A stretch of 64,000 nucleotides of DNA, taken from the NCBI GenBank assembly GCA_022843955.1, contig JALHMQ010000014.1, forward strand, positions 5,759 to 69,758. The letters are read 5' to 3'. Both the position numbers and the translations under genes were made by a program. The notes under the pieces are model-generated. The model saw only the letters and a list, made by a program, of their open reading frames with translations. It was not told where the DNA came from and did no database searches. Of this stretch, positions 1 to 8,979 are shown piece by piece. Origin of the DNA: Burkholderiaceae bacterium (GTDB lineage: Bacteria > Pseudomonadota > Gammaproteobacteria > Burkholderiales > Burkholderiaceae_F). Each line of letters begins with the position of its first letter. The stretch's first letter is position 1.

Positions 1-2466
1 TCGCGCGGCGGCCGCAAGTCCACCGTGGCGACGATGACCGAGGTCTATCACTTCCTGCGCCTGCTCTACATGAAGCTCGGCGTGCAGTACTGCCCGCAGG
101 ACCAGGTGCCGGTGCAGCCGCAGAGCTACGAGGCGATCGCCGCCAGCCTGGTGCGCGACTTCCGCGGCAAGCACATCGGTCTCTTGGCGCCGCTGGTGGT
201 CAATCGCAAGGGCTATTACACCGATCTGGCCAAGTGGGCCGCCAACAAGGGCTACAGCCATCTGCGGGTGGACGGCGAGTTCGTGCCCACCGCCAAGTGG
301 CCGCGGCTGGACCGCTTCAAGGAGCACACGATCGAGCTGCCGGTCGGCGACTTCGTGGTGAGCGCTGATGACGAGGCCCGGTTGCGCGCGCTCCTCACCC
401 AGGCACTCGAACTCGGCCACGGCGTGGTCAACGTGCTGTGGCCCCTTGATGCTCTACGCGCAGCGCTCGAATCCCCCCTCCCTTTCAAGGGGAGGGGCGG
501 GGGTGGGGATGGGTTTCCGGCCGTGCAGCTCGAACACCGCGCGTTCTCCACCAAGCGCGCCTGCCCGGTGTGCAGCCGCTCGTTCCCCGAGCCCGACCCG
601 CGCATGTTCTCGTACAACAGCAAGCACGGCTGGTGCCCCGACTGCTTCGGCACCGGCCTCACGCTGCCGGGCTTCGACGCCGAGCAGAGCGGCGAGGAGT
701 CGGGCTGGAACGCCGGTTTCGAGACGGAGGCGGCCCCCTGCCCCACCTGTCACGGCGCGCGCCTGAACGCCACCTCGCTGGCAGTGAGATGGCAGGACCG
801 CTCGATCGCCGCGCTGGCGGCGGGCTCGGTCAGTGCCGCGCGCGTGCTGTTCGATGAACTGACGCTCGTCGGCCGTGACGAGCAGATCGCGCGTGACGTG
901 CTGGCCGAAATTCGCGCCCGCCTGGCGTTCCTCGAGGAAGTGGGCCTGGGCTACCTCGCACTCGACCGCGCCGCGCCCACGTTGAGCGGCGGCGAGGCGC
1001 AGCGCATCCGCCTCGCGGCCCAGCTCGGCTCCAATCTGCAGGGCGTGTGCTACGTGCTGGATGAGCCGACCATCGGCCTGCATCCGCGCGACAACCAGAT
1101 CCTGCTCAATGCGCTCACCACGCTCGAAGGCAAGGGCAACACGCTGGTGGTGGTCGAGCACGACGAGGACACGATCCGCCGCGCGCAACACGTGATCGAC
1201 ATCGGCCCCGGCGCCGGCGTGCGTGGCGGCCGCGTGGTCGCGCAGGGCACGGTGGCCGACGTGATGAACGCGCCGGAGTCGATCACCGGCCGCTTCCTGA
1301 AGACGCCGCTGGTGCATCCGGCCGCGCCGCGCCGTCCGGTCGATGCCGGCACGCCGCGCCTGACGCTCAAGCACGCGCGCCTGCACAACCTGACCGATGC
1401 GAGCGCGCAGTTCCCGCTCGGGCGCCTGAGCGTGGTCACCGGCGTGTCGGGCAGCGGCAAATCCACGCTGGCGCGCGACGTGCTGCTCGCCAATCTGCAG
1501 CGCGCGGTGGCCACGCCGTTCCCGCGCGAGCCGTACGTGAAGGGCAAACCGGCGAAAGGCAAGAAAGATCCCGGCGTGCTGCCGGTGCGCGGCACGCGCG
1601 TGTTCACCGACTGGCACGGCTGCGCCGGCATCGACGGCTGGGACGCACTGGACCGCGTGCTCGAAGTCGACCAGACCCCCATCGGCAAGACGCCGCGCTC
1701 CTGCCCCGCCACCTATGTCGGCTTCTGGGACACGATCCGCAAGCTGTTCGCCGACACGCAGGAAGCGCGCATGCGCGGCTACGGCGCCAACCGCTTCAGC
1801 TTCAACACCGGCGAGGGTCGCTGCCATGCCTGCGAAGGCCAGGGCATGCGCACGATCGAGATGAACTTTCTGCCCGACGTAAAGGTGCTCTGCGACGTCT
1901 GCGGCGGCAAGCGCTTCAACCGCGAGACGCTCGGCGTGCACCTGCGCGGCAAGAGCGCCGGCGACGTGCTGGCGATGGAGATCGATGATGCGGTGACGTT
2001 CTTCGAGAACAGCCCGTCGATCGCGCGGCCGCTGCAGCTGATGCAGGCGGTGGGCCTGGGCTACCTCACGCTTGGGCAGCCGTCGCCGACATTGAGCGGC
2101 GGTGAGGCGCAGCGCATCAAGCTCGTCACCGAACTGGTCAAGGTGCGGCTCGACGAGGGGCTCACGCGCACCGGGCGCGCCTACCAGGCGCCGCACACGC
2201 TGTACGTGCTGGACGAGCCGACGGTGGGCCTGTCGATGGCCGACGTCGAGAAGCTGCTGGCCGTGCTGCACCGCCTGGTCGACGCCGGCAACACGGTGGT
2301 GGTGATCGAGCACAACCTCGACGTCATTGCCGAGGCGGATTGGGTGATCGATCTGGGCCCCGAAGGCGGCGACGGCGGTGGCCAGGTGGTGGCGCAGTGT
2401 TCGCCGCAGGAGCTGGCGCGGCGGGCGACGCACACCGGTGCGGCGCTGCGCGCGTTCCAGCGGTGA
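1..2466 (+). CDS. uvrA: UvrA-family excinuclease ATPase (5' end outside the window)
   Basis: The reading frame is already open at base 1, so the N-terminal Walker A region lies upstream. The visible 821 residues carry a zinc module (CPVC near fragment residue 188, WCPDC, then CPTC), ABC signature LSGGEAQRI near residue 328, a DEPTIGLHP Walker B, a second Walker A (GVSGSGKST, near 481), CHAC/CDVC cysteines, a second LSGGEAQRI near 698 and DEPTVGLS. UvrA is the damage-sensing ATPase dimer of nucleotide excision repair. The sequence between second Walker A and the cysteine pair (GKPAKGKKDPG, VFTDWHGCAG) differs from the classical protein as I remember it, so this may be a UvrA paralogue and not the housekeeping copy. 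Residues about 157-171 are encoded by an inserted palindromic repeat. It ends 12 bases before a convergent lipoprotein gene. Confidence 0.9.
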   Translation, partial: SRGGRKSTVATMTEVYHFLRLLYMKLGVQYCPQDQVPVQPQSYEAIAASLVRDFRGKHIGLLAPLVVNRKGYYTDLAKWAANKGYSHLRVDGEFVPTAKWPRLDRFKEHTIELPVGDFVVSADDEARLRALLTQALELGHGVVNVLWPLDALRAALESPLPFKGRGGGGDGFPAVQLEHRAFSTKRACPVCSRSFPEPDPRMFSYNSKHGWCPDCFGTGLTLPGFDAEQSGEESGWNAGFETEAAPCPTCHGARLNATSLAVRWQDRSIAALAAGSVSAARVLFDELTLVGRDEQIARDVLAEIRARLAFLEEVGLGYLALDRAAPTLSGGEAQRIRLAAQLGSNLQGVCYVLDEPTIGLHPRDNQILLNALTTLEGKGNTLVVVEHDEDTIRRAQHVIDIGPGAGVRGGRVVAQGTVADVMNAPESITGRFLKTPLVHPAAPRRPVDAGTPRLTLKHARLHNLTDASAQFPLGRLSVVTGVSGSGKSTLARDVLLANLQRAVATPFPREPYVKGKPAKGKKDPGVLPVRGTRVFTDWHGCAGIDGWDALDRVLEVDQTPIGKTPRSCPATYVGFWDTIRKLFADTQEARMRGYGANRFSFNTGEGRCHACEGQGMRTIEMNFLPDVKVLCDVCGGKRFNRETLGVHLRGKSAGDVLAMEIDDAVTFFENSPSIARPLQLMQAVGLGYLTLGQPSPTLSGGEAQRIKLVTELVKVRLDEGLTRTGRAYQAPHTLYVLDEPTVGLSMADVEKLLAVLHRLVDAGNTVVVIEHNLDVIAEADWVIDLGPEGGDGGGQVVAQCSPQELARRATHTGAALRAFQR
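471..513. repeat. palindromic intergenic-type repeat inside uvrA
   Basis: A C-rich arm (CCCCTCCCTTT), a few bases, then a G-rich arm (AAGGGGAGGGG) and a GGGGGTGGGGATGGG tail form an imperfect hairpin. This CCCTCCC/GGGAGGG pattern is typical of dispersed intergenic repeats in proteobacteria. Here it is read in frame and gives a Pro/Gly-rich stretch (SPLPFKGRGGGGDG) just before the UvrA zinc module. Confidence 0.6.
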
Positions 2467-2478
2467 CGGCCTAGCTCA

Positions 2479-2754
2479 TCAGCTGCCCGGCGCGGCCGCG
2501 CCGCAGCGCTTCGCCATCATCGCCAGGTGCCGGTCGATGTGCGCTTCGTCTGCGCTGCCGTGCATCGCGCGGATGTGCGCGGCGGCAGCAGCGCGCTGCT
2601 CGGCCGGCGACTTGCCGGCCATCTCGGCGCGATGGGCGGCGCATCGCTGCTCCGAATGCATGCCGCCAGCGCGGTGCGGCGAGGTAGTGCAGGCAGCGAG
2701 CAGCAGGGAGGCCGCGATCGGCAACACGACGAGGTACGAGCGAGACAGAGTCAT
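2479..2754 (-). CDS. small exported lipoprotein, unknown function
   Basis: A 91-residue protein starting MTLSRSYLVVLP, with a hydrophobic signal segment and a lipobox (LLLAAC) whose Cys is near residue 22, so it should be lipid-anchored in the envelope. The mature part is rich in Ala, His, Met and Arg (MHSEQRCAAH, HIRAMHGSADEAHIDRH), with many possible metal ligands but no family I recognise. The frame stays open upstream to 2826, but the signal peptide fixes the start at 2754. It converges on the uvrA-like gene. Confidence 0.65.
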   Translation of the reverse strand: MTLSRSYLVVLPIAASLLLAACTTSPHRAGGMHSEQRCAAHRAEMAGKSPAEQRAAAAAHIRAMHGSADEAHIDRHLAMMAKRCGAAAPGS

Positions 2755-3102
2755 GGGATGGTTTGGGCTGTGCGGTTGATCTGCGGTGAAGGGTACGCCG
2801 TCAGCCCGCCCTGCGCGATGGGGCACCCCCGCAGGTCAAAGGCGGGCCTGTGTTGCGGGCCTGTGCTGGCTACGCCGATCGTGTCTCCTGCGCGCCAGTT
2901 GCCGCGAAGCGGGCCCAAAGCCACCGGCGCCACATCGTCGGCCGCCCCGCACAGCCGGCCCAACACTCGTCATCGGAATGAACCGGCGCCTCGACCGCTA
3001 GGGTCGCCCGCATCGTCCGTTGGGTGACCGTGTTCGCGGCGCGATTTTGCCGATATGCGGCCGTAGTGTCTGGCATCGGCCCCTCTTGGGCGGCAGGCAG
3101 AC
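2755..3102. other. intergenic region, no gene seen
   Basis: 348 bases between the divergent lipoprotein and CAP-like genes. It should hold promoters for both, but I see no convincing -35/-10 pair, repeat or RNA structure. Overlapping open frames on both strands here lack ribosome sites and similarity to anything known to me. Confidence 0.5.
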
Positions 3103-3699
3103 ATGAACACGCGCATCGGCGATTCCCCGGCAGTACTGCGCCATGGCGTGCTCATCCTGCTGTGCATGGTGGGCGTTCCCGGTCTTCTGCTGGGCGCCAC
3201 CAGCGCCGGGCGCTGGATGATGCCGGCCGGCGAACCGGCAACGCACCTCGAAGCGCGGGCGCCCGCCTCGATGCGCCAAGCTGCGCCGTCATCGCTCGAA
3301 ACCGCCCGCTACATGGCCGGGTCGGCGCAGCGCGTGGTGTTCGACGCGCTCGTGCAGCGGCGCGCGTCGGTGCCGCAGGAACGCCTGGGCCAGCGCGCCG
3401 CGCTCGACGAAGCGGCGCATGCGCATCTCGCCTACCTGATCGCCAGTGGCGGCGTCGGCAGTGCCGAGCAGCCGGGCGAGCCGGGCTTCACCGGCAGCGA
3501 CGTCGAGGCACGCGTGCGCGCCGCCGGTTATCGCGGCGAGGTGATCGAGCTGGTGGTCGAGGGCTCCGGCCGCGACTGCGCTGCGGCGGTCGGCTCGGCG
3601 CGGCTGGCCGGCGCGTTGCAGCAGCCGCGCTGGCGCGAGGTTGGCGTGGCAGCGGCCGACGGCTTGTGCGTCGTGGTGCTCGGCCAACCTGCCTCCTGA
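3103..3699 (+). CDS. membrane-anchored protein with divergent CAP-like domain
   Basis: 198 residues. A hydrophobic segment at about 13-32 (VLILLCMVGVPGLLLG) is a signal anchor or signal peptide. The remainder has the layout of a bacterial CAP/SCP domain: a helix with FDALVQRR, ALDEAAHAHLAYLIASGG, a GFTGSDVEARVRAAGY segment, then QQPRWREVGVAAADGLCVVVLG, which resembles the closing strands. The usual metal-binding His/Glu set is mostly missing, so catalysis is doubtful. Two cysteines (SGRDC, GLC) could form a disulfide outside the cytoplasm. It stands alone, 174 bases before the catalase gene. Confidence 0.6.
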   Translation: MNTRIGDSPAVLRHGVLILLCMVGVPGLLLGATSAGRWMMPAGEPATHLEARAPASMRQAAPSSLETARYMAGSAQRVVFDALVQRRASVPQERLGQRAALDEAAHAHLAYLIASGGVGSAEQPGEPGFTGSDVEARVRAAGYRGEVIELVVEGSGRDCAAAVGSARLAGALQQPRWREVGVAAADGLCVVVLGQPAS

Positions 3700-3873
3700 T
3701 CGCCGATGCCTTAGGCGTCGCCGCCGGGAGCGACCCGCCCCGCTCACATCTGCAACACGCGCTGCCGGGCGCAGCCACCCGCCAATGTTTGATACGCAGG
3801 TCAAGGTGCAGGGCATCGCGCTTGCATCGCGTCTTCCCACGTCCGCGTTCGGACGCTCACTCAGGGAAGCAGC

Positions 3874-6669
3874 ATGGCTACCAAAAAGACCCCGCCCACC
3901 GACCGGCCGACACCGGCCCGGTCCCCCCGCGGCCAGCGCGACGCTGCCGCCGACGACAAGAAGACGTCCGGCCGCCCGAGCAAGGCCGCCACGCGCGGCG
4001 CCACCAGTGCCAAGGGCACCGTGTCCGGGCCGTCGGCCAAGGACGAGTTGCAACCGCGGCGCGGCCTGCTCGAACGCGCCGCCACCGCGCTCGGCAGCGG
4101 CAGCAGCAGCGCCAGCCAGGCGACGCGCGACGCCGCCGTGACGCAGCGGCTGCAGGCCAAGCTCGACGCCACCGAGGCTTTGTCGGCCAGCGTGCGCGCC
4201 AACACCGACAAGCCCACCGAGTACGCGCTCGACAACCAGATTCACCCCGCCCCGCAGGGCACCCACCACGCCCCCGAGAACCTCGATGCCACCGCCAGCA
4301 CGATCAGCGAGAGCAACGAGAGCGCGAAAAATGGCGTCAAGGCGCGCCCCGGCATCAACGCCACCATCGAGCCGCTCGCGGTCCACCGGGTCGACTCCGG
4401 CGACCGCGCGCTGACCACCAACCAGGGCGTGCTGATCGCCGACAACCAGAACTCGCTCAGGCTCGGGCTGCGCGGGCCGACGCTGATCGAGGACTTCATC
4501 CTGCGCGAGAAGATCACCCACTTCGATCACGAGCGCATTCCGGAGCGCGTGGTGCATGCGCGCGGCTCCGGCGCGCACGGCTACTTTGAATGCACCGAGG
4601 CGTTGACCGACATCACGCGCGCGGTGCCGTTTGCCAAGGCCGGCAAGCGCACCCCGGTGTTCGTCCGTTTCTCCACCGTGGCCGGCGAGCGCGGCAGCGC
4701 CGACACCGTGCGCGACGTGCGCGGCTTTGCCACCAAGTTCTATACCGAAGAAGGCAACTGGGATCTGGTCGGCAACAACATTCCGGTGTTCTTCATCCAG
4801 GACGCGATGAAGTTCCCGGACGTGGTGCATGCGGTGAAACCGGAGCCGCATCACCAGATGCCGCAGGCGTCCAGCGCGCACGACACGTTCTGGGACTTCG
4901 TGTCGCTCACGCCGGAATCCACCCACATGCTGCTGTGGCAGATGAGCGATCGCACCATCCCGCGCAGCTACCGGATGATGCAGGGCTTCGGCGTGCACAC
5001 GTTCCGCTTCGTCAACGCCGAGGGCGAGGCGACGCTGGTGAAGTTCCATTGGACGCCGAAGCTCGGCACCCACTCGCTGGTATGGGACGAAGCGAACAAG
5101 ATCATGGGCGCCGATCCGGACTTCCATCGGCGCGATCTGTGGGAGGCGATCGAAGGCGGCGACTTTCCCGAGTACGAGCTGCAGGTGCAGCTGTTCACGG
5201 AGGAGCAGGCCGAGCAGTGGAGCTTCGATGTGCTCGACTCCACCAAGATCGTGCCCGAGGAGCTGGTGCCGCTGCGCACCGTGGGGCGGATGGTGCTCGA
5301 TCGCAACCCCGACAACTTCTTTTCCGAGACCGAGCAGATCGCGTTCTGCACGCAGCACGTGGTCCCCGGCATCGACTTCACCAACGATCCGCTGCTGCAG
5401 GGGCGCAACTTCAGCTACCTCGATACCCAGCTCACCCGACTCGGCGGGCCCAACTTCCATCAGATCCCGATCAACATGCCGATCGCGCAGGTACATAACA
5501 ACCAGCGCGACGGCTTTCACCAGCACCAGATCCACCGCGGCCGCGTGAACTACGAGCCCAACTCGCTCGCCGGCGGTTGCCCGTTCCAGGCGGGCGTGGC
5601 CGGTTTCAGCGCGTTCGCCGAGAAGCTGATGCAGACGAGCCGCGAGGCCGAGCCGGCCAAGCTGCGCGCCAAGCCACACAAGTTCGCCGAGCACTACGCG
5701 CAGGCGACCCTGTTCTTCCGCAGCCAGAGCCCGATCGAGCAGCAGCACATCATCGATGCGTTCCGTTTCGAGCTCACGCGCGTGCAGACCGAGGCGATCC
5801 GCGAGCGCGTGGTCGCACAGCTGCGCAACGTCGACGAGGAACTGGCGCGCAGCGTGGCCGACGGCCTCGGCATGGAGCGCCTGCCCGAGGCGCTGCCGCT
5901 GATCGTGCCCACGCCCGATGCGGAGGTGACCCGCTCGCCCAGCCTGTCGCTGCTGGCGCGCCCGGGCGATGGGTCGATCCGCACCCGCCGCATCGCCCTG
6001 CTGGTGGCCGATGGCATGGACACGACCGCCGCCGCCGCGCTGTACGACGCCCTGACCGCCGCCGGCGCGCTGCCGCGCTATGTCGGCCGCCGGCTCGGCC
6101 GCGTGCGATCGATGGACGGCGACGACACGCTGCCGGTCGAGATCACGCTCGAGGCCGCGCCCGGCGTGCTGTGGGATGCCCTGGTGCTGCCGGGCGGCGA
6201 CGACGCCGCGCAGCGCCTGGTGCTCGATGATCACGCACTCGAGTTCGTGATGCAGCACTGGCGTCACGACAAGGCGATGCTGCTGCCGTTCTCGGCCGAG
6301 GTGGTGCTGGATGCCGCCGGCATCAGCCTCGAGGACGAAAGCGAGGCTGACGAGACCTTCGACGAGGAAGCGATGTACGACGAGTCGCTCGAAGGACGCG
6401 AAGCGCAGGCCGCCGCGCAAGGCGACGTTGCGGCGCCGGCTGACGAGATCCCTGCGGATGACGTCGCCGCGGCGGATGCCGACCTCATCGTTCCCGGCGT
6501 GCTGGTGGTGCCCGACGAGCAGCTCGCTGCCAACGCCGACCGCTTCATCGCACTGGTGGCGCAACACCGCGCGTACGACCGCTTCGACGGCAACGAACAG
6601 ACGCCGTCGCCAGGACGCTGGCTCGGCGGCAGCGAAGGTCGCGCCAGCCGCGAGGAAACGACCGTCTGA
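3874..6669 (+). CDS. katE: large-subunit (HPII-type) catalase with long N-terminal extension
   Basis: 931 residues, against about 750 for E. coli KatE. Catalases turn two H2O2 into water and oxygen. The core follows HPII closely: [20 protein letters not shown], distal His228 (VVHARG), the distal Asn in VGNN (301/302) and the proximal haem ligand Tyr515 (NFSYLDTQ). From about residue 700 comes the flavodoxin/GATase-like C-terminal domain of large-subunit catalases, interrupted by a strongly acidic Asp/Glu/Ala stretch (about 820-870). The first 150 or so residues are Ala/Thr/Lys/Pro-rich and low complexity, much longer than in HPII. The start is the ATG after AGGGAAGCAGC. No signal peptide, so cytoplasmic. 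Three near-copies of GTCTGACC follow or overlap the stop codon. Confidence 0.95.
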   Translation: MATKKTPPTDRPTPARSPRGQRDAAADDKKTSGRPSKAATRGATSAKGTVSGPSAKDELQPRRGLLERAATALGSGSSSASQATRDAAVTQRLQAKLDATEALSASVRANTDKPTEYALDNQIHPAPQGTHHAPENLDATASTISESNESAKNGVKARPGINATIEPLAVHRVDSGDRALTTNQGVLIADNQNSLRLGLRGPTLIEDFILREKITHFDHERIPERVVHARGSGAHGYFECTEALTDITRAVPFAKAGKRTPVFVRFSTVAGERGSADTVRDVRGFATKFYTEEGNWDLVGNNIPVFFIQDAMKFPDVVHAVKPEPHHQMPQASSAHDTFWDFVSLTPESTHMLLWQMSDRTIPRSYRMMQGFGVHTFRFVNAEGEATLVKFHWTPKLGTHSLVWDEANKIMGADPDFHRRDLWEAIEGGDFPEYELQVQLFTEEQAEQWSFDVLDSTKIVPEELVPLRTVGRMVLDRNPDNFFSETEQIAFCTQHVVPGIDFTNDPLLQGRNFSYLDTQLTRLGGPNFHQIPINMPIAQVHNNQRDGFHQHQIHRGRVNYEPNSLAGGCPFQAGVAGFSAFAEKLMQTSREAEPAKLRAKPHKFAEHYAQATLFFRSQSPIEQQHIIDAFRFELTRVQTEAIRERVVAQLRNVDEELARSVADGLGMERLPEALPLIVPTPDAEVTRSPSLSLLARPGDGSIRTRRIALLVADGMDTTAAAALYDALTAAGALPRYVGRRLGRVRSMDGDDTLPVEITLEAAPGVLWDALVLPGGDDAAQRLVLDDHALEFVMQHWRHDKAMLLPFSAEVVLDAAGISLEDESEADETFDEEAMYDESLEGREAQAAAQGDVAAPADEIPADDVAAADADLIVPGVLVVPDEQLAANADRFIALVAQHRAYDRFDGNEQTPSPGRWLGGSEGRASREETTV

Positions 6670-6706
6670 CCGGACCCGTCTGACCTGACCATCTGACCGA
6701 GCGCGC

Positions 6707-6734
6707 ACGATCGCCGGAGTGATCCGGCGTTCGT
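6707..6734 (+). terminator. hairpin after katE, possible terminator
   Basis: CGCCGGA (6712-6718), loop GTGA, TCCGGCG (6723-6729), extended by outer ACGA/TCGT pairing. The stem is strong but no clear T run follows, so a rho-independent role is uncertain. Confidence 0.35.
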
Positions 6735-6833
6735 GGGTCGGGCTCTCGGTCCTGCATTCCCTGTAAACGATGCTGGCGCGCCTGCGCCGCTGCGCTAGAT
6801 TCGTGCCTGTCGCGTCAGCTTCGTGGAGGGCAC

Positions 6834-7271
6834 ATGTACAAGCGCATCCTGATCGCCTACGACGGCTCCGACGCGGGGCAGCGTGCGCTGCTCGGCACCC
6901 ACGATCTGGCGCAATGGACCCGGGCCGAACTGTTTTTGGTGGCGGTGGTGCCGAACACAACGCCATTCATGGCGGTAGACGGTGGCGTCTACAACGTCGA
7001 CATCGAGGTCGAGCTGGTGAAGACCGCGAAGACCGTCCTCGCTGACGGCCTCAAGCGCCTCGCCGAAGCGGGCTACCAGGCGACGGGCGAGCTGCTCACC
7101 GGCGATGCGGTCGATGAAATTACTCGCCACGCGCGCAAGATCGACGCCGACCTGGTGGTGGTGGGCCACCAGCACGTCGATGGCTGGGCTGCGCGCTGGT
7201 GGCGCGGCTCGACCTCCCGCGCGCTGGTCGAGCACGTGCACTGCAACGTTCTCGTGGTGGTTTCGCACTGA
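6834..7271 (+). CDS. universal stress protein (UspA family)
   Basis: 145 residues, the usual single-domain Usp length. Begins MYKRILIAYDGSDAGQRAL, the conserved first strand and helix, and ends with ADLVVVGHQH ... RGSTSRALVEHVHCNVLVV. The ATP-binding pattern G-2x-G-9x-G(S/T) is only partly kept, since a His stands where the second Gly is expected (GHQH), so nucleotide binding is likely but not certain. The position after catalase and beside a DUF2383 protein and bd oxidase suggests a stress or low-oxygen group. Starts at ATG after GTGGAGGGCAC. Confidence 0.9.
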   Translation: MYKRILIAYDGSDAGQRALLGTHDLAQWTRAELFLVAVVPNTTPFMAVDGGVYNVDIEVELVKTAKTVLADGLKRLAEAGYQATGELLTGDAVDEITRHARKIDADLVVVGHQHVDGWAARWWRGSTSRALVEHVHCNVLVVVSH

Positions 7272-7296
7272 TTCCGGCGTCCCGACCGCTTGCGCG

Positions 7297-7327
7297 GCGC
7301 CCCGGACGCACGTGGCGGCCGGGGCGC
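7297..7327. terminator. hairpin between convergent usp and DUF2383 genes
   Basis: GCGCCCCGG (7297-7305) pairs with CCGGGGCGC (7319-7327) across a 13-base loop, in the gap between two convergent genes. No T run, so termination is inferred from position. Confidence 0.4.
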
Positions 7328-7339
7328 AGTGTCTTGGAG

Positions 7340-7789
7340 TTACGCGGTTTCCAGCGCATCCATGATCTGGTCGAGCTCATGCACGTGCCTCTGGGCCATG
7401 TGCATCAGCGTCGTGACCTCACTGCGTACGTCGCCGGGCACAGTGCTGTCGTCCAGCACGCGGCGGTAGTCTTTGATGCCGCTTTCCTCGCCTTCCTTCA
7501 ACGCCTTGAGTGCGGAGCGGTCGCCGAACAGCCGCGCCGCGCCCATGATCGTGTTCGACCAGGTGCCCCAGGCGCCCGAGTCGGTCGTCGCACTGCCGCC
7601 GTGCTGCTGGATCATCGACTTCAGGCGCGCGGCCGCCTGGTCGTGCTGGTCGCGGATCTGCGCCAGCTGGTTGAACCGGGGATCGTTGCCGTGTTCCGGG
7701 CGAAGCTTGTCGAGAGCCTGGCCGTAGGTTTCGATCGCGGCCAGCTCGCCGCGCAGGGCGGAGTTCAAATCGTTGACGTTCATTGCCAT
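7340..7789 (-). CDS. DUF2383 / PA2169-type four-helix-bundle protein
   Basis: 149 residues, mostly helical. Helix 1 (LNSALRGELAAIETYGQAL), helix 2 with DQHDQAAARL and a C-terminal helix with HMAQRHVHELDQIMDAL place Glu and His residues as in the ferritin-like PA2169/DUF2383 family, whose function is not established. The frame is open upstream to 7957, but CGGAGGCACC just before the ATG at 7789 and the family length fix this start. Converges on the Usp gene. Confidence 0.85.
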   Translation of the reverse strand: MAMNVNDLNSALRGELAAIETYGQALDKLRPEHGNDPRFNQLAQIRDQHDQAAARLKSMIQQHGGSATTDSGAWGTWSNTIMGAARLFGDRSALKALKEGEESGIKDYRRVLDDSTVPGDVRSEVTTLMHMAQRHVHELDQIMDALETA

Positions 7790-7967
7790 GGTGCCTCCGG
7801 GATGCGGATGGCAGCCGGAACCGATTCCGACCGCCGCGCTGCACGCAGCGCCCTTGCGGTCGACGCCTTGCGTGCAGTCACGAGGATCGTCAGCAAGTAG
7901 CTTGCGCGGCACCGCCCCGGCGGGAACGTGGCGGTCAGGCGAAAGCTTGCGAAGCACGTGCCCGAAT

Positions 7968-8975
7968 TCAGCCGTAGGTCAGTTCGCGCGCCTTGCCGTG
8001 GAACACGCGGTAGGCGAACACGGTGTAGGCGAGGATCGCCGGCACGCTGATGCACACGCCGATCAGGATCACCTTGAGCGCGGCCGGGCTGCTGGCGGCG
8101 TCCCACACCGTCAGGCGGTCCATGACCACATACGGAAACAGGCTGTAGCCCAGGCCCACCGCAGCGAGCACGAACACGCCGACGGCAAGCGCGAACGGCA
8201 CCCAGCAGGAGTCACCGAGCACCTGCGCCGACTTGCGCAGGATCAGCCAGAGCGCGCCGAGGGCGACGAGCGTGGCCAGCGGGATCGGCGCCAGCGCGAT
8301 GAACTCGGGCAGCGAGAACCAGCGCTCGCGCACGGTGGTGCTCGCCAGCGGGGTGGCCACCGAGATCGCGCCGATGCCCGCCACCAGCGGCACGAACATC
8401 AGCTGCGCCCAGCGCACCGCCTTGCGCTGCAGCTCGCCTTCGGTCTTCATGATCAGCCACGCCGCGCCGAGCAACAGATAGGCCGCCGGCAATGCCAGTG
8501 CGATCAGGGCCGCGAACGCGGTGGCGACGGCACCGTCGGCGAAGCCGGTGATGTAGCGGCCGAGCATCCAGCCTTGTGCCACCGAGGCGATGGTGGATCC
8601 GGCGAAGAACACCGTGTTCCAGCGCGGCTTGTGGTCGTCCTTGGCTTTCACGCGAAAGTCGAACGCCACGCCGCGCATGATCAGGCCGATCAGCATCGCC
8701 GCCACCGGCAGGTACAGCGAGGTCAGCACGACCCCGTGGGCGGTCGGAAACGCGATCAGCAGGATGCCGACGCCCAGCACCAGCCAGGTCTCGTTGGCAT
8801 CCCAGAACGGGCCGATCGAGGCGACCATCATGTCCTTCTCATCGGGCGTGGCGCGTTGCAGCCACATGCCGACGCCGAGGTCGTAGCCGTCGAGCACCAC
8901 GTACATCAGCATCGCGAAGCCCATCAGGCCGAGGAAGATCACCGGCAGGGCATGGTCGAATCCGCTCATCGCCAC
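7968..8975 (-). CDS. cydB: cytochrome bd-type quinol oxidase subunit II
   Basis: 335 residues, within the CydB/CioB range, with about eight membrane helices. Opens with DHALPVIFLGLMGFAMLMYV and the VLDGYDLGVGMW stretch typical of subunit II; WDANETWLVLG is another family hallmark. It pairs structurally with subunit I in the inner membrane to oxidise quinol and reduce oxygen without pumping protons. It begins 4 bases after the subunit I stop codon, so the two are co-transcribed. I see no CydX-type small gene after it. Confidence 0.95.
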   Translation of the reverse strand: MAMSGFDHALPVIFLGLMGFAMLMYVVLDGYDLGVGMWLQRATPDEKDMMVASIGPFWDANETWLVLGVGILLIAFPTAHGVVLTSLYLPVAAMLIGLIMRGVAFDFRVKAKDDHKPRWNTVFFAGSTIASVAQGWMLGRYITGFADGAVATAFAALIALALPAAYLLLGAAWLIMKTEGELQRKAVRWAQLMFVPLVAGIGAISVATPLASTTVRERWFSLPEFIALAPIPLATLVALGALWLILRKSAQVLGDSCWVPFALAVGVFVLAAVGLGYSLFPYVVMDRLTVWDAASSPAALKVILIGVCISVPAILAYTVFAYRVFHGKARELTYG

Positions 8976-8979
8976 CCCT

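Noticed and set aside
454-2433. A 659-codon frame opposite uvrA
   Set aside because: Mirror of UvrA codons; no independent support.
3289-6966. A 1225-codon open frame opposite the catalase gene
   Set aside because: High-GC codon bias opens the opposite strand. The product is His/Arg/Ala-rich without domains and the catalase is certain.
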